Shown here piece after piece: positions 14,639 through 28,784 of a DNA stretch of 48,347 nt; position 1 is the stretch's first letter; each line of letters opens with the position of its first letter. Under the pieces are notes generated by a model. That model made no database searches and had not been told where the DNA came from. It saw only the letters and a list, made by a program, of their open reading frames with translations. Where the stretch lies: the NCBI GenBank assembly GCA_905620505.1, contig CAJQTN010000027.1, positions 1 through 48,347 on the forward strand. Direction: 5' to 3'. Position numbers and translations under genes: made by a program. This DNA comes from an uncultured Pelagibacteraceae bacterium. GTDB taxonomy: Bacteria > Pseudomonadota > Alphaproteobacteria > Pelagibacterales > Pelagibacteraceae.

Positions 14639-16027
14639 ATGAAATATAGAACTGAATTTGATAGTATAGGAAAAATTAAAGTAGATGGTGATAAGTATTG
14701 GGGGGCATCTACAGAAAGATCAAAAAAATATTTTAATATTGGGGATTTTTTAGTCAGACCGATTGTCATTCATTCAATTGCCATCATCAAAAAAGCTGCT
14801 GCAATCGTCAATACTAAAAATAAAGATTTAGACGGAAAAGTTAGTAGATTTATTGTTAGGGCATCAGAGGAAGTTTCCAAAGGTAAACTAGATAGTCATT
14901 TCCCTTTAAAAGTTTGGCAGACAGGTTCTGGTACTCAAACAAATATGAATGTTAATGAAGTAATAGCCAATAGAGCTATTCAAATGATGGGTGGTAAACT
15001 AGGAAGTAAGAAACCTGTTCACCCTAATGATCATGTAAACAAATCCCAATCAACAAATGACGTTTTTCCATCTGCAATGCACATTTCCATTGCGATTAAA
15101 ACTAAAGATAAATTAATCCCTTCTCTTAAATTATTGGAGAAAGAATTGGGAAAAAAAGTTAAAGAATTTAATAAAATAGTAAAATTAGGAAGAACACACT
15201 TGCAAGATGCAACCCCTTTAACTTTAGGTCAAGAATTCTCTGGTTACCAATTTCAATTAAAAGAATCTATCAAAAGAATCGAGCAGGCTTTAGGAGAAAT
15301 TTATTTTCTTGCCCAAGGAGGAACCGCTGTTGGAACCGGTCTTAATACTAGAAAAAATTTTGACAAACAAATAATTAAGGAAATTAGTAAAATTACAAAA
15401 TTACCTTTTAAGGTATCTCCAAATAAATTTGCAGCATTGGCTACTCACGATCCTATTGTAAATTTTTCTGGGACTATGAATACTGCTGCAGTTTGCTTAA
15501 TGAAAATTGCAAATGATATCAGATTTTTAGGATCGGGCCCAAGAGCAGGTTATGGAGAATTAATATTACCGTCCAATGAACCTGGCTCTTCTATAATGCC
15601 AGGGAAAATAAATCCAACTCAATCTGAGGCAGTGACTATGGTTTGTGTTAAAGTGATTGGAAATCATAATGGAATAACTATGGCAGGATCACATGGGCAC
15701 TTTGAGTTAAATGTTTTTAAACCATTAATCATACACAATATTTTACAATCAATTGAAATTATGGCTGACTCAGCAAAAACTTTTGGTCTGTATTGCGTTA
15801 AGGGAATTAAAGCGGACAAAAAAAGAATTAAATATTTATTAGATAATTCTCTAATGTTGGTAACAGCCCTGACGCCAAAAATTGGTTACGATAATGCAGC
15901 GAAGATAGCAAAAGATGCTCATAAAAATGGAACTTCCTTAAAAGAGGAAGTTATTAAATCTGGAATACTCAAGGAAAAAGAGTACGATAAAATAATGAAT
16001 CCAATGTTAATGACTAAACCCAAATAG
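14639..16027 (+). CDS. fumC: Class II fumarate hydratase
   Basis: The 462-residue protein has the usual FumC length. It shows GSGTQTNMNVNEVIANRA near residue 98, the NDHVNKSQSTNDVFPSAMH segment near 130, GRTHLQDATPL near 183, and the superfamily signature GSSIMPGKINPTQ near residue 316. These form the fumarase/aspartase active site, with the catalytic serine in the SS of the signature. It interconverts fumarate and L-malate in the TCA cycle without an iron-sulfur cluster. Convergent with the AsmA-like gene, whose stop is 1 nt away. Confidence 0.96.
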   Translation: MKYRTEFDSIGKIKVDGDKYWGASTERSKKYFNIGDFLVRPIVIHSIAIIKKAAAIVNTKNKDLDGKVSRFIVRASEEVSKGKLDSHFPLKVWQTGSGTQTNMNVNEVIANRAIQMMGGKLGSKKPVHPNDHVNKSQSTNDVFPSAMHISIAIKTKDKLIPSLKLLEKELGKKVKEFNKIVKLGRTHLQDATPLTLGQEFSGYQFQLKESIKRIEQALGEIYFLAQGGTAVGTGLNTRKNFDKQIIKEISKITKLPFKVSPNKFAALATHDPIVNFSGTMNTAAVCLMKIANDIRFLGSGPRAGYGELILPSNEPGSSIMPGKINPTQSEAVTMVCVKVIGNHNGITMAGSHGHFELNVFKPLIIHNILQSIEIMADSAKTFGLYCVKGIKADKKRIKYLLDNSLMLVTALTPKIGYDNAAKIAKDAHKNGTSLKEEVIKSGILKEKEYDKIMNPMLMTKPK

Positions 16028-16028
16028 A

Positions 16029-17366
16029 TTAATTAACAAAGTTTTTAAAAAAATTGTTGATTTTTGTGTTGTTAAAAATATTACTTAATGAATTGTTAAT
16101 TACCTCATTCTTGAATTTCTCCTCGTAGTTCTTTGTTTTTTTTTCAGTAAAAACTTCTTTATCTAATAGTACTTGTTTAAAAGTTACTTTTGAAGATGAT
16201 GGAATTATAAAACCTGAAATTTTCAATTCTTGATTAGAGTTTTTTTTATATTGGATATCCTTAACTAAATTAAATTGAATTTTCCCTTTTTTTCCAAATT
16301 CTGAAATTTTAGCGTCAAAAAATACAGGGTTATCTTTACCAGTTTTAAAATTTTGAAATAGAATTTCACTATTTTTAAAAATTACGTTCCCTTCAAATAT
16401 AGTTTTAAAATTTAAAAAACCATTAATTTTTTTAACTATGTTAAGTCCTTGGGGGTTTTCTGAAAAAAAAAGTTTTTGAATTTTTGAGAATATTTTTTCT
16501 ATATTTATTGTAGATGGCTCAACATCTAAATTAAAAAAAAAATGAGGTTTAAAAGATGCCTCGCCTTCAAATGAAGAATTAATTAAATCATTTCTTACGA
16601 ACCCTTTATTTATTATTACTTTTTTTTCTTTGAGAAAATTAAATTGAAAAAAGTTATTGAGGACATCAAAATTTACAGACCCTTCGTGTGATCTAGGCAT
16701 ATCTTTTTTTTTTAACAAAATGTTAGTTGATATATCGAGCTCTGGGATTTTTAAGTTTATTTTGATTTTATTTTCAGAGTCATTTTGCAAAAAAAAAATA
16801 ACATTATAATTTAATAATAATCCATTTATTTTTAATTGTTGAGTATTGTTCTTTGAATTGATTTTTATTAAACTGTTATCAATTTCAAATAATTTATTTT
16901 TTTTTTGCGATATAATAATATTATTGTTTTTAAAATATATTTTTTTTTTATTTTTTTTAATATAATTTGATAATTCATTAAATTTATTTATTTTAATATT
17001 TGTGGAGCCACCGATTATTAAAAGTTTATCATAAGTAAGTCCGTTATAATTAAAGAGATTTAGTGGGTTAAGAATAATGTCAATTTTAGCACCTTCTACT
17101 TTCAGAATATTTTCTTTAAATTCAAAGGTGCTACCATACACTCTAAGCCTTGGTGAGGGAAATAGTCTATAATTAGTATTTGAAATGTTTTTAATAATAA
17201 AGTTACTATTTTTTTTCAAACTCCTCTCTATTAGTTTGGGTGTATAATTAAAAAATTTAGGTATAGAAAAATAGACTAAAGAAATGATAACAATAAGTAG
17301 AAACGGATATAAAATAATTTTATAAATTTTTTTATTTTTGAAAATAAAATTTAATTTTTTATTCAT
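16029..17366 (-). CDS. AsmA-like periplasmic protein
   Basis: The 445-residue protein has an N-terminal membrane anchor (IILYPFLLIVIISLVYFSIP, about residues 18-37) and a long region of beta-strand type behind it. Segments such as LFPSPRLRVYGSTFEF near residue 67, ILNPLNLFNYNGL near 95 and a C-terminal GISGFIIPSSSKVTF-type repeat resemble AsmA/TamB/DUF748 proteins. These are repeating-beta-groove proteins that carry lipid between inner and outer membranes. It is shorter than most AsmA proteins. The sequence is very lysine/asparagine rich. It is divergent from uvrD with a 43-nt gap. Function is by family likeness only. Confidence 0.55.
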   Translation of the reverse strand: MNKKLNFIFKNKKIYKIILYPFLLIVIISLVYFSIPKFFNYTPKLIERSLKKNSNFIIKNISNTNYRLFPSPRLRVYGSTFEFKENILKVEGAKIDIILNPLNLFNYNGLTYDKLLIIGGSTNIKINKFNELSNYIKKNKKKIYFKNNNIIISQKKNKLFEIDNSLIKINSKNNTQQLKINGLLLNYNVIFFLQNDSENKIKINLKIPELDISTNILLKKKDMPRSHEGSVNFDVLNNFFQFNFLKEKKVIINKGFVRNDLINSSFEGEASFKPHFFFNLDVEPSTINIEKIFSKIQKLFFSENPQGLNIVKKINGFLNFKTIFEGNVIFKNSEILFQNFKTGKDNPVFFDAKISEFGKKGKIQFNLVKDIQYKKNSNQELKISGFIIPSSSKVTFKQVLLDKEVFTEKKTKNYEEKFKNEVINNSLSNIFNNTKINNFFKNFVN

Positions 17367-17409
17367 TTATTAGGCTTAAATAAGTAATATACAGTTATTC
17401 AATACGATT

Positions 17410-19448
17410 ATGGATTCTATAAATAAATTAATAGAAAATTTAAACAAGGAGCAAAAAGAAGCTGTGCTTAGCACAGAGGGGCCCAATCTAATAGTGGCTG
17501 GTGCAGGATCGGGTAAAACTAGAGTTTTAACTACAAGACTAGCGCATATTATTAATTCAAAAAAAGCATGGCCTAACCAAATTCTTTGCGTAACATTCAC
17601 CAATAAAGCTGCGAAAGAGATGCAGAATAGAGTGCTTAGCTATGTAAGTGAAAAATCAATTGCAGTTCCTTGGCTTGGTACTTTTCACGCTATAAGTGTT
17701 AAGTTTTTAAGAAGGCACGCGGAAGCAATTGGCTTAAAGGGAAATTTTACTATTTTAGACACTGATGATCAAAAAAAAATAGTTAGAAATATTAGCAAAG
17801 CTGAAGATATAGATGCCAAAAAAATTACTCCTCGCTTTATTCTATCCTTTATAGACAAATGGAAAAACAAAGGCTTACTTCCAGAGGATATTAAAGAGGA
17901 TAAATTTACTGGATTAGAAAAATCTATTTTTAAAGTTTATAAAATTTATCAAACTAAAACTAGAGAACTTAATGCATGTGATTTTGGTGATCTCATCTTA
18001 TATTGTGTAAAATTATTTGAAAACCACCCAGATATTAAAAAAATTTACAATGATAATTTTAAATATATTTTAGTAGATGAATTTCAAGATACTAATTTTA
18101 TTCAGAACAAGTGGTTAAACCTTTTAGTTAATGAGCAGCAAAATATTTGTTGTGTTGGAGATGACGATCAATCAATTTATAGCTGGAGAGGTGCAGAAAT
18201 AAAAAACTTTTTAACTTTTGATCACATTTATAAAAGCTGCAAAGTTTTTAAATTAGAACAAAACTATAGATCTACAAAAAATATTTTAGAAACTGCATCA
18301 ACTTTAATTTCACATAATAAAGGAAGAGTTGAAAAAAAACTTTGGTCCTCTGCTCAACAAGGAGAAAAAGTAAAAATTAATTGTTATCAAACAGGTCGTG
18401 AAGAAGCAGAGAATGTTAGTGATATTGCAGAAAACAAATTAAAAAAAAAATATTCTCTGAATAACGTTGCCATTCTAGTGAGAGCTATTTATCAAACAAG
18501 AGAATTTGAAGAAAGATTTCTTAAAGTGGGTTTAGGTTATAGAGTTTTAGGTGGAACTAGGTTTTATGAAAGAGCTGAGATAAAAGATGCTGTGTCATAT
18601 TTAAGAATTATAAATCAAAAATATGATGATTTAGCTTTGGAAAGAGTAATCGAAAATCCTAAAAGAGGTGTCGGTGAAAGCACTCTTCATAAATTGTACA
18701 GCTTTGGTGCTCAACATAAATTGTGTCTAGAAGACTCTATAAAAAAACAATTAGAAGCTGATAGTTTAAAGCCTAAAATTAAAACAAGCTTATTACAGTT
18801 AACAAAAAAAATTGACAAGTGGAGAACAGATGCAAAAACTAACAAACATTACGATCTTTTAAAGCTTGTGTTAGATGAATCAGGTTACTCTGAAATGCTT
18901 AAAAATAAAAAAGATTTTGAAAACGAAAGTAGACTTGATAATATAAAGGAACTTCTTAGAGCTATGCGTGAATATGATAATTTACAATCTTTTTTAGAAC
19001 ATGTTGCACTCGCTACATCCATTGATAAAGAGTGGGAAGGAGAAAAAATTAATTTAATGACCATGCATGCAGCGAAAGGATTAGAATTTGATGTTGTTTT
19101 TTTACCTGGGTGGGAAGAAGGTTTATTTCCTCACCAAAAATCGTTAGAAGAAAAAGGAGATTTAGCATTAGAGGAAGAGAGAAGGCTTGCATACGTAGGT
19201 ATAACAAGAGCTAAAAATGAGGCTTATTTGTCCTTTGCCATGAAGAGATCATACCATGGAGAATGGATGGATGCTTTACCTTCAAGGTTCATAAATGAAA
19301 TTCCAGATGAAAATGTTGAAAAAAATGAGATTGAAACTGCGTCAGAATTTGAAAGTGACTTCGAATTTAATCAAGATATAGATACAGATTCCAATAGTGA
19401 GTATAGGAGCCCGGGATGGGAAAGGTTTAAAAAAAACAAAATGTTAAA

Positions 19449-19461
<13 letters not shown>
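17410..19461 (+). CDS. uvrD: UvrD/PcrA-family DNA helicase
   Basis: The 683-residue protein has the superfamily 1A motif set in order: motif I GAGSGKT near residue 32, Ia TFTNKAAKEM, II VDEFQDTN near 222, III GDDDQSIYSWRGA near 250, IV EQNYRST near 285, V TMHAAKGLEFDVVFLPGWE near 552, and VI AYVGITRAK near 595. It should be an ATP-dependent 3'-5' DNA helicase for excision and mismatch repair and for clearing protein from DNA. UvrD is preferred over Rep from general likeness, with no sure discriminator. The last 13 nt overlap the start of the aminopeptidase gene. Confidence 0.92.
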
Positions 19462-24043
<4,582 letters not shown>

Positions 24044-24079
24044 ATCAAATTTAATTAACTAGGTAAATTTTTAAAGATC

Positions 24080-25006
24080 TTAAGCGTTAACCGCTAGCTT
24101 GTTTGCTGATGTTTTAAAATACGATTTTATAGTTTTAGATTCTTCTAGTTCAATTATGGAATAGTTTGATCTATCTTGTAATAGAGTTCTTAGGAATAAA
24201 TTACTTAAACTGTGGCCGCCCTGAATACATGTTACGCTCCCTAAGATTCTGTGGCCTGATAACAAAAAATCACCAGCTAGATCTAAAATTTTATGATTTA
24301 CAAATTCTTTACTGTTTCTAAGTCCTGTAGAATTTAAAATTTCATTATCTTTTACAACTATTGCATTGTCTAAAGATCCACCTTTAGCTAAGCCAATTTT
24401 TTTTATTTTTTCAACATCGTCGAATAAGCAGAATGTTCTTGACGTATAAACATTAGATAAATCTTTATCAGAGAAATTAATCTGATTTCTTTGTTTGCCA
24501 ATTACATCGTTAGAATAAACTAACTGAAAATCTACATTTAGACTGTTTTCATTTTTTTCTATAGAAATAAATTTTTCATCTTCTTTGAATTCAAATTTTT
24601 TTAAAATTTTTAAGTACTTTCTTTTTGCTTTTTGTTCTTTAATTCCAATTTTTAAAATAGTATCAACAAATTCTTTAGAAGACCCATCCATGATTGGAAC
24701 TTCTGAGGCATTAATTTCTATCAAAGCGTTGTCAATTCCCGTTATGTAGAGTGCTGCTAATAAATGCTCAACTGTTGATATGCTTATATTAAATTTATTT
24801 TGGATTGTTGTGCAAAGTATAGCTGAAGAAACATTTTCAAAATTTGCTTTTATAAAGTTATTTTGTTCAAGATCAGTTCTTTTAAAAATTATTCCGTAAT
24901 TTTCGTCAGCTGGTAAAATTTTAATTATACTTTCTAGCCCGCTATGTAGTCCAATACCTTTAAATTCTATTTTATTTGAAATTGTTTTTTGAAATACATT
25001 CAACAT
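24080..25006 (-). CDS. lpxC: UDP-3-O-acyl-N-acetylglucosamine deacetylase
   Basis: The start is placed at ATG 25006 (MLNVFQKTISN) because homologues begin there; an in-frame ATG at 25021 would add five residues. The 308-residue protein has FKGIGLHSG near residue 15, TVEHLLAALYITGIDNALIE near 70 with the first zinc histidine, VPIMDGSSKEFV near 93, and HKILDLAGDFLLSGHRILG near 230 with two further ligands and the catalytic area. LpxC commits UDP-GlcNAc-derived precursors to lipid A. So this organism makes lipid A. The gene follows ftsA after 52 nt. Confidence 0.95.
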   Translation of the reverse strand: MLNVFQKTISNKIEFKGIGLHSGLESIIKILPADENYGIIFKRTDLEQNNFIKANFENVSSAILCTTIQNKFNISISTVEHLLAALYITGIDNALIEINASEVPIMDGSSKEFVDTILKIGIKEQKAKRKYLKILKKFEFKEDEKFISIEKNENSLNVDFQLVYSNDVIGKQRNQINFSDKDLSNVYTSRTFCLFDDVEKIKKIGLAKGGSLDNAIVVKDNEILNSTGLRNSKEFVNHKILDLAGDFLLSGHRILGSVTCIQGGHSLSNLFLRTLLQDRSNYSIIELEESKTIKSYFKTSANKLAVNA

Positions 25007-25073
25007 GCAACACTTATACAAAACAATGGTGATATGCCTAAAACAACTAATGTTTCAAATAAATACTAAAAAA

Positions 25074-26273
25074 CTAATTGAACAACCTTGAGAAAAAACC
25101 TGAAATTAATGATTTTTCTTTGTAGATTGTTGGAATTGCCTCTTTTTCCCAGCCTTTACCAATAAGTTCACAGGCTCCATTAACGCCCGCTAAGAAATTT
25201 TTTTCTATGTTGTTGTTAAAGATGCATTCTAAAGTTGTAAATTTGCTATTTTCCAAAACATATTGAATATTCTTATAGTATTCGGAAGATTCGACATAAA
25301 TATAAATTTTATCGTTATTCTTTAGATTTTTAATGTTTGTATTTTTTTTATAGCAAACTTCAAAAAGCTCTTCAATACGAGCAGTAATTATATCTAAAAT
25401 TAATTGATATTTTATTTTTCTATAAGGAGAGCTGTAGAAATATTTTTTTTCTAAACAAGATTCATTATTATTTTCTATAACATTTTTTAATTCAATTTCT
25501 TTCATAAAATTTTCTACCTCTTCAATTTTAAGCGAACATAATTTTGATATATCTTTAATGATTAAATTAAAGCCAAAGTTAAAGTCTTCAGCAAAAAAGT
25601 AGGATTTATTTTTAAACAAAGAGACATTAATTCTATTTTTTTCTAGCTTTAAAATTGCAAAATTTTTATCTAACTGATTGTTTGATAGAAGATATACACC
25701 TTCAGCAAAAGCTTTTAAAATTACTTTTTCTATATTTAATCCACAAGTATTAAAGACAGAATTTATATTTTTAAGAATATTTTTGTTTGCCAAAAAAAAA
25801 GTCATGTTTTGATTGTAAAACTCGCCAAACAAACCAATAGGTAAATTTTCTAAGTTGTCACTATCTAATGAAAAGTTTGAATTAAAAAGATGAACTAAAG
25901 AATCGTTATTTTCACTTTCTAATATAATTTTTTTTATATCATTTAAAATATAAGCTATATCTTCATTTGAAACTTGTGATCCATTTAATTTTTTATAGCC
26001 ACTAACATTTAAACAGTTAATTTGAGTTGGATTAATTACAACAGTAGTGTTTGAAAAAAAATAATCCATATCATCTTCGATGGAATTAATAGTTTTTTTA
26101 AGTAATTGAGTCACGGTCTCAATATTGACTATACGACCATTCTGAATTCCTTGTGTCTCTAAAATAATTTTTTTTAACAATTTAAAATTTTTTTTTTCAT
26201 CGAATGAAACAATGAAAAAAATTACATTATTGTCATTCAGATCTATAATTAGATAAGGTTCGTTTAATTGCAT
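25074..26273 (-). CDS. ftsA: Divergent FtsA division protein
   Basis: Position between ftsQ and lpxC, the length of 399, and the C-terminal amphipathic helix SLISGFFSRLFN support FtsA, which ties FtsZ to the membrane. Residues 40-52 (TQGIQNGRIVNIE) resemble the G-I-x-x-G-x-I element of FtsA. The actin-fold nucleotide loops are badly eroded: the N-terminal phosphate loop is DLNDNNVIFFIVS (11-23) and the second one, normally DxGGGTT, reads AILKLEKNRINVSLF (206-220). FAEDFNFGFNLIIKDIS near 227 is the expected next segment. ATP binding is doubtful. It starts 1 nt after the ftsQ stop. Confidence 0.8.
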   Translation of the reverse strand: MQLNEPYLIIDLNDNNVIFFIVSFDEKKNFKLLKKIILETQGIQNGRIVNIETVTQLLKKTINSIEDDMDYFFSNTTVVINPTQINCLNVSGYKKLNGSQVSNEDIAYILNDIKKIILESENNDSLVHLFNSNFSLDSDNLENLPIGLFGEFYNQNMTFFLANKNILKNINSVFNTCGLNIEKVILKAFAEGVYLLSNNQLDKNFAILKLEKNRINVSLFKNKSYFFAEDFNFGFNLIIKDISKLCSLKIEEVENFMKEIELKNVIENNNESCLEKKYFYSSPYRKIKYQLILDIITARIEELFEVCYKKNTNIKNLKNNDKIYIYVESSEYYKNIQYVLENSKFTTLECIFNNNIEKNFLAGVNGACELIGKGWEKEAIPTIYKEKSLISGFFSRLFN

Positions 26274-26274
26274 G

Positions 26275-26943
26275 TTACTGTAAAATTAATTGGTCTTTTA
26301 TTCTAAAATCAAAAATCTTGTACTTAAAAAAGTTATTATCATCTAACATTAAATTAATTTTCGGTAAAAGACCTTGGTAATTTTTTGCTGGAAATTTAAT
26401 AATTTTTTCATTTTTAAGAACAATATCCCATCTACCGATATCAAAGTAGTAAAAAGCTTTAATCTCATTTATTTTAAAATTATTTTTTTTTATATCATTG
26501 TAAAAAATATTAAAATTTTTGTATTTACCAAAAATTGAAGGTAAATCTTCATAAATTTTAAGATCCACAAAATTTATCTTTTCATTGTCTCTAGTTATGT
26601 AAAATTTTCTTTTATCTATTACTTGTGTGGCTACTGGTATTTTTTCTGTTAGAATTATCTTTAAAGTATTTGGATATTTTTTCTTTACTCTAATATTAGA
26701 TATAAAGTGATATTTGTTGATGATTTTTAAAATTTTTTCTTCATTTAAAAAAAATAAACTTTTGTTTATAAAAAAACTTAAATCAGATTTAAAATCTAGT
26801 AAATTAATAGCTAAGTTATTTTCTACTATAATTTCTTTTACAGGAAAAAGAATACTAGCACTTTCTTTGTTATATTTGACATTATAGGTGGTAAAAATAA
26901 AAAAAGTAAATATTAGAAAATATATTTTTAATGAACTTCTCAT
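26275..26943 (-). CDS. ftsQ: Cell division protein FtsQ (short, divergent)
   Basis: The 222-residue protein has an N-terminal membrane helix (about residues 6-21), then a POTRA-like domain with VKEIIVENN near residue 34 and the FISNIRVKKKYPNTLKIILTE segment near 74. That is followed by the FtsQ/DivIB beta domain, with KINFVDLKIYEDLPSIFG near residue 119. It is shorter than most FtsQ proteins (250-300). FtsQ recruits FtsL/FtsB to the septum in the periplasm. The start overlaps ddl by 4 nt. Assignment rests on POTRA features and order in the dcw cluster. Confidence 0.8.
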   Translation of the reverse strand: MRSSLKIYFLIFTFFIFTTYNVKYNKESASILFPVKEIIVENNLAINLLDFKSDLSFFINKSLFFLNEEKILKIINKYHFISNIRVKKKYPNTLKIILTEKIPVATQVIDKRKFYITRDNEKINFVDLKIYEDLPSIFGKYKNFNIFYNDIKKNNFKINEIKAFYYFDIGRWDIVLKNEKIIKFPAKNYQGLLPKINLMLDDNNFFKYKIFDFRIKDQLILQ

Positions 26944-27875
26944 CTATTAATAGTTGCGTCATCAATAATTTTTTTTACAAGTTCTTTAAAATTTATGCCA
27001 GCATACTTTGCTATTTCAGGCATTAAAGATAAATTTGTCATTCCTGGTTGGGTATTTATTTCTAATAAATAAAACTTATTGTTGATTAATTTAAAGTCAG
27101 ATCGAGTTACACCTTTGCAGTTCAAAACTTGATGTGCTTTTTCCGCAAGTTTCAAAACTTTATTATAATTATTTTTATTTATATCAGCCGGCATAATATG
27201 TTTTGTTAAAGCGGACTTGAAATATTTAGCTTTATAATCATAAAACTTTCTTTTTGTTCTCAATTCAATTGCTCCTAAAGCTTTGCCACTAATAACAGCA
27301 ACTTGTATTTCTTGACCAGCAATATAGTTTTCAACTATCAAAGTTTTATAATTTTTTATCAACTTGACTACAGAATTTTGTAATTGATTAAAGTTTTTAC
27401 AGATCTCTACACCTATACTTGATCCTTCATTAGAAGGCTTGACAACTACTGGATAATTAAAATTTGAATTTTTTATAAATTTTTCTTGTAATTTTTTTTT
27501 GTAGTTAATTGAATTTAAAGAAATATAGTTTGGTGTTAGAAGATTGTTTTTTTTAAATATTTTTTTTGATATGATCTTGTCCATAGAGTTCATTGAAGAT
27601 ACTATCCCTGAATGTGTATAAGGTATTTTAAAGTATTCGAAATAACTTTGAGCTATTCCATCCTCTCCATCTCTGCCGTGTAAAGCATTAAAAATCAAGT
27701 CTACTTTTTTTTTATATACTTTAATTTTACTTAAGTGTTCTTTAGCGGGGTCAAACGATATAATTTTATGTTTTAATTCTTTTAAGGCTTTGATGCAAGC
27801 TTTGCCTGACTTCAAACTTACTTCTCTTTCATTTGAGACTCCACCTTGGACTACTAAAATTTTTTTTTGTTTCAT
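26940..27875 (-). CDS. ddl: D-alanine-D-alanine ligase
   Basis: The 311-residue protein has an N-terminal QGGVSNEREVSLKSG near residue 9, NALHGRDGEDG near 63, the ATP-grasp core VVKPSNEGSSIGV near 143, EIQVAVISG near 188, FYDYKAKY near 208 and the metal-binding C-terminus LEINTQPGMTNLSLMPEIA near 273. These are the DdlB features. It joins two D-alanines for the peptidoglycan stem peptide. Starts 6 nt after the murB stop and overlaps ftsQ by 4 nt. The YDYKAKY segment argues for D-Ala rather than D-Lac as second substrate. Confidence 0.95.
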   Translation of the reverse strand: MKQKKILVVQGGVSNEREVSLKSGKACIKALKELKHKIISFDPAKEHLSKIKVYKKKVDLIFNALHGRDGEDGIAQSYFEYFKIPYTHSGIVSSMNSMDKIISKKIFKKNNLLTPNYISLNSINYKKKLQEKFIKNSNFNYPVVVKPSNEGSSIGVEICKNFNQLQNSVVKLIKNYKTLIVENYIAGQEIQVAVISGKALGAIELRTKRKFYDYKAKYFKSALTKHIMPADINKNNYNKVLKLAEKAHQVLNCKGVTRSDFKLINNKFYLLEINTQPGMTNLSLMPEIAKYAGINFKELVKKIIDDATINR

Positions 27876-27881
27876 TATTTT

Positions 27882-28784
27882 TTAATCATTGTGACCAATT
27901 ATTTTAATTTCTAGTTCTAGATTAATTTTACTCTTTAGCCATACTTTTTCTTTAACTTTATTAATTAACTCTTCTAAATCTTTTGAGGTTGCTTTACCGT
28001 TATTAACAAAAAAATTACAGTGTTTCTCAGATATTTTTGCGTTACCAATTTGTAATTTTTGACAATTAGATTCCTTAATTAATTCCCATGCTTTTTTATT
28101 TTTTGTATTCTTAAAAGTACTGCCACAAGTTTTTAAATGACTTGGTTGGGCGTTTTTTTTTTTTTCAATTAATTTTTGTTGTTTTTTTTGAATTTTTTCT
28201 TTCAAAGAAGTTTTGCCTTGTAATTTCACACTAGTAATTATTAAATTATGGTGCAAGCTAGTATTTCTGTAATTAAACTCAATATCTGATGCTGGAATAT
28301 CTTTTTTATCTCCAAAAATATCAACAGTTTTAATGGAATGAAGGATTTGTGAAATATCTTCACCGTAACATCCGCTGTTCATCCTTATACCCCCTCCTAT
28401 TGAACCGGGTATGCATGATAAAAACTCTAGTCCCGTTAATGAATTCTCTAATGCAAAATCTGCTATCTTTTTATCTAAAGTTGCTGCTCCTACTTCTATA
28501 ATATTATGTGATTCTAAATTTAAATAAGAAAAATTAGAACTTAGTTTTATTGCTACCCCCTTAATACCACCGTCTCTTATCAGAGTGTTGGATCCAGCTC
28601 CTAAAATAGTAATTTTTTTTGGTTTAACTTTTTTTAAAAAAAAAATTATGTCTTCTGTGTTACTGGGCTTAAAAAGAATCTCAGATGGTCCTCCAAGGTT
28701 GAACCAACTATAATTAGATAATTTTTCATTATACAAAATTTTTTTGCCGTACTTTGATTCTAGTTCTTTCGATATTAATTTCAT
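27882..28784 (-). CDS. murB: UDP-N-acetylenolpyruvoylglucosamine reductase
   Basis: The 300-residue protein is the short (type II) MurB form. It has a FAD-binding domain with YSWFNLGGPSEILF near residue 25, LGAGSNTLIRDGGIKGV near 61, LEFLSCIPGSIGGGIRMNSG near 119 and FNYRNTSLH near 170 with a catalytic-region arginine. HLKTCGSTFKN near 217 supplies the general-acid serine of type II enzymes, and the C-terminal SEKHCNFFVNNGKAT and LELEIKIIG end it. It reduces the enolpyruvyl group with NADPH to give UDP-MurNAc. The start overlaps the murC stop by 4 nt. Confidence 0.95.
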   Translation of the reverse strand: MKLISKELESKYGKKILYNEKLSNYSWFNLGGPSEILFKPSNTEDIIFFLKKVKPKKITILGAGSNTLIRDGGIKGVAIKLSSNFSYLNLESHNIIEVGAATLDKKIADFALENSLTGLEFLSCIPGSIGGGIRMNSGCYGEDISQILHSIKTVDIFGDKKDIPASDIEFNYRNTSLHHNLIITSVKLQGKTSLKEKIQKKQQKLIEKKKNAQPSHLKTCGSTFKNTKNKKAWELIKESNCQKLQIGNAKISEKHCNFFVNNGKATSKDLEELINKVKEKVWLKSKINLELEIKIIGHND

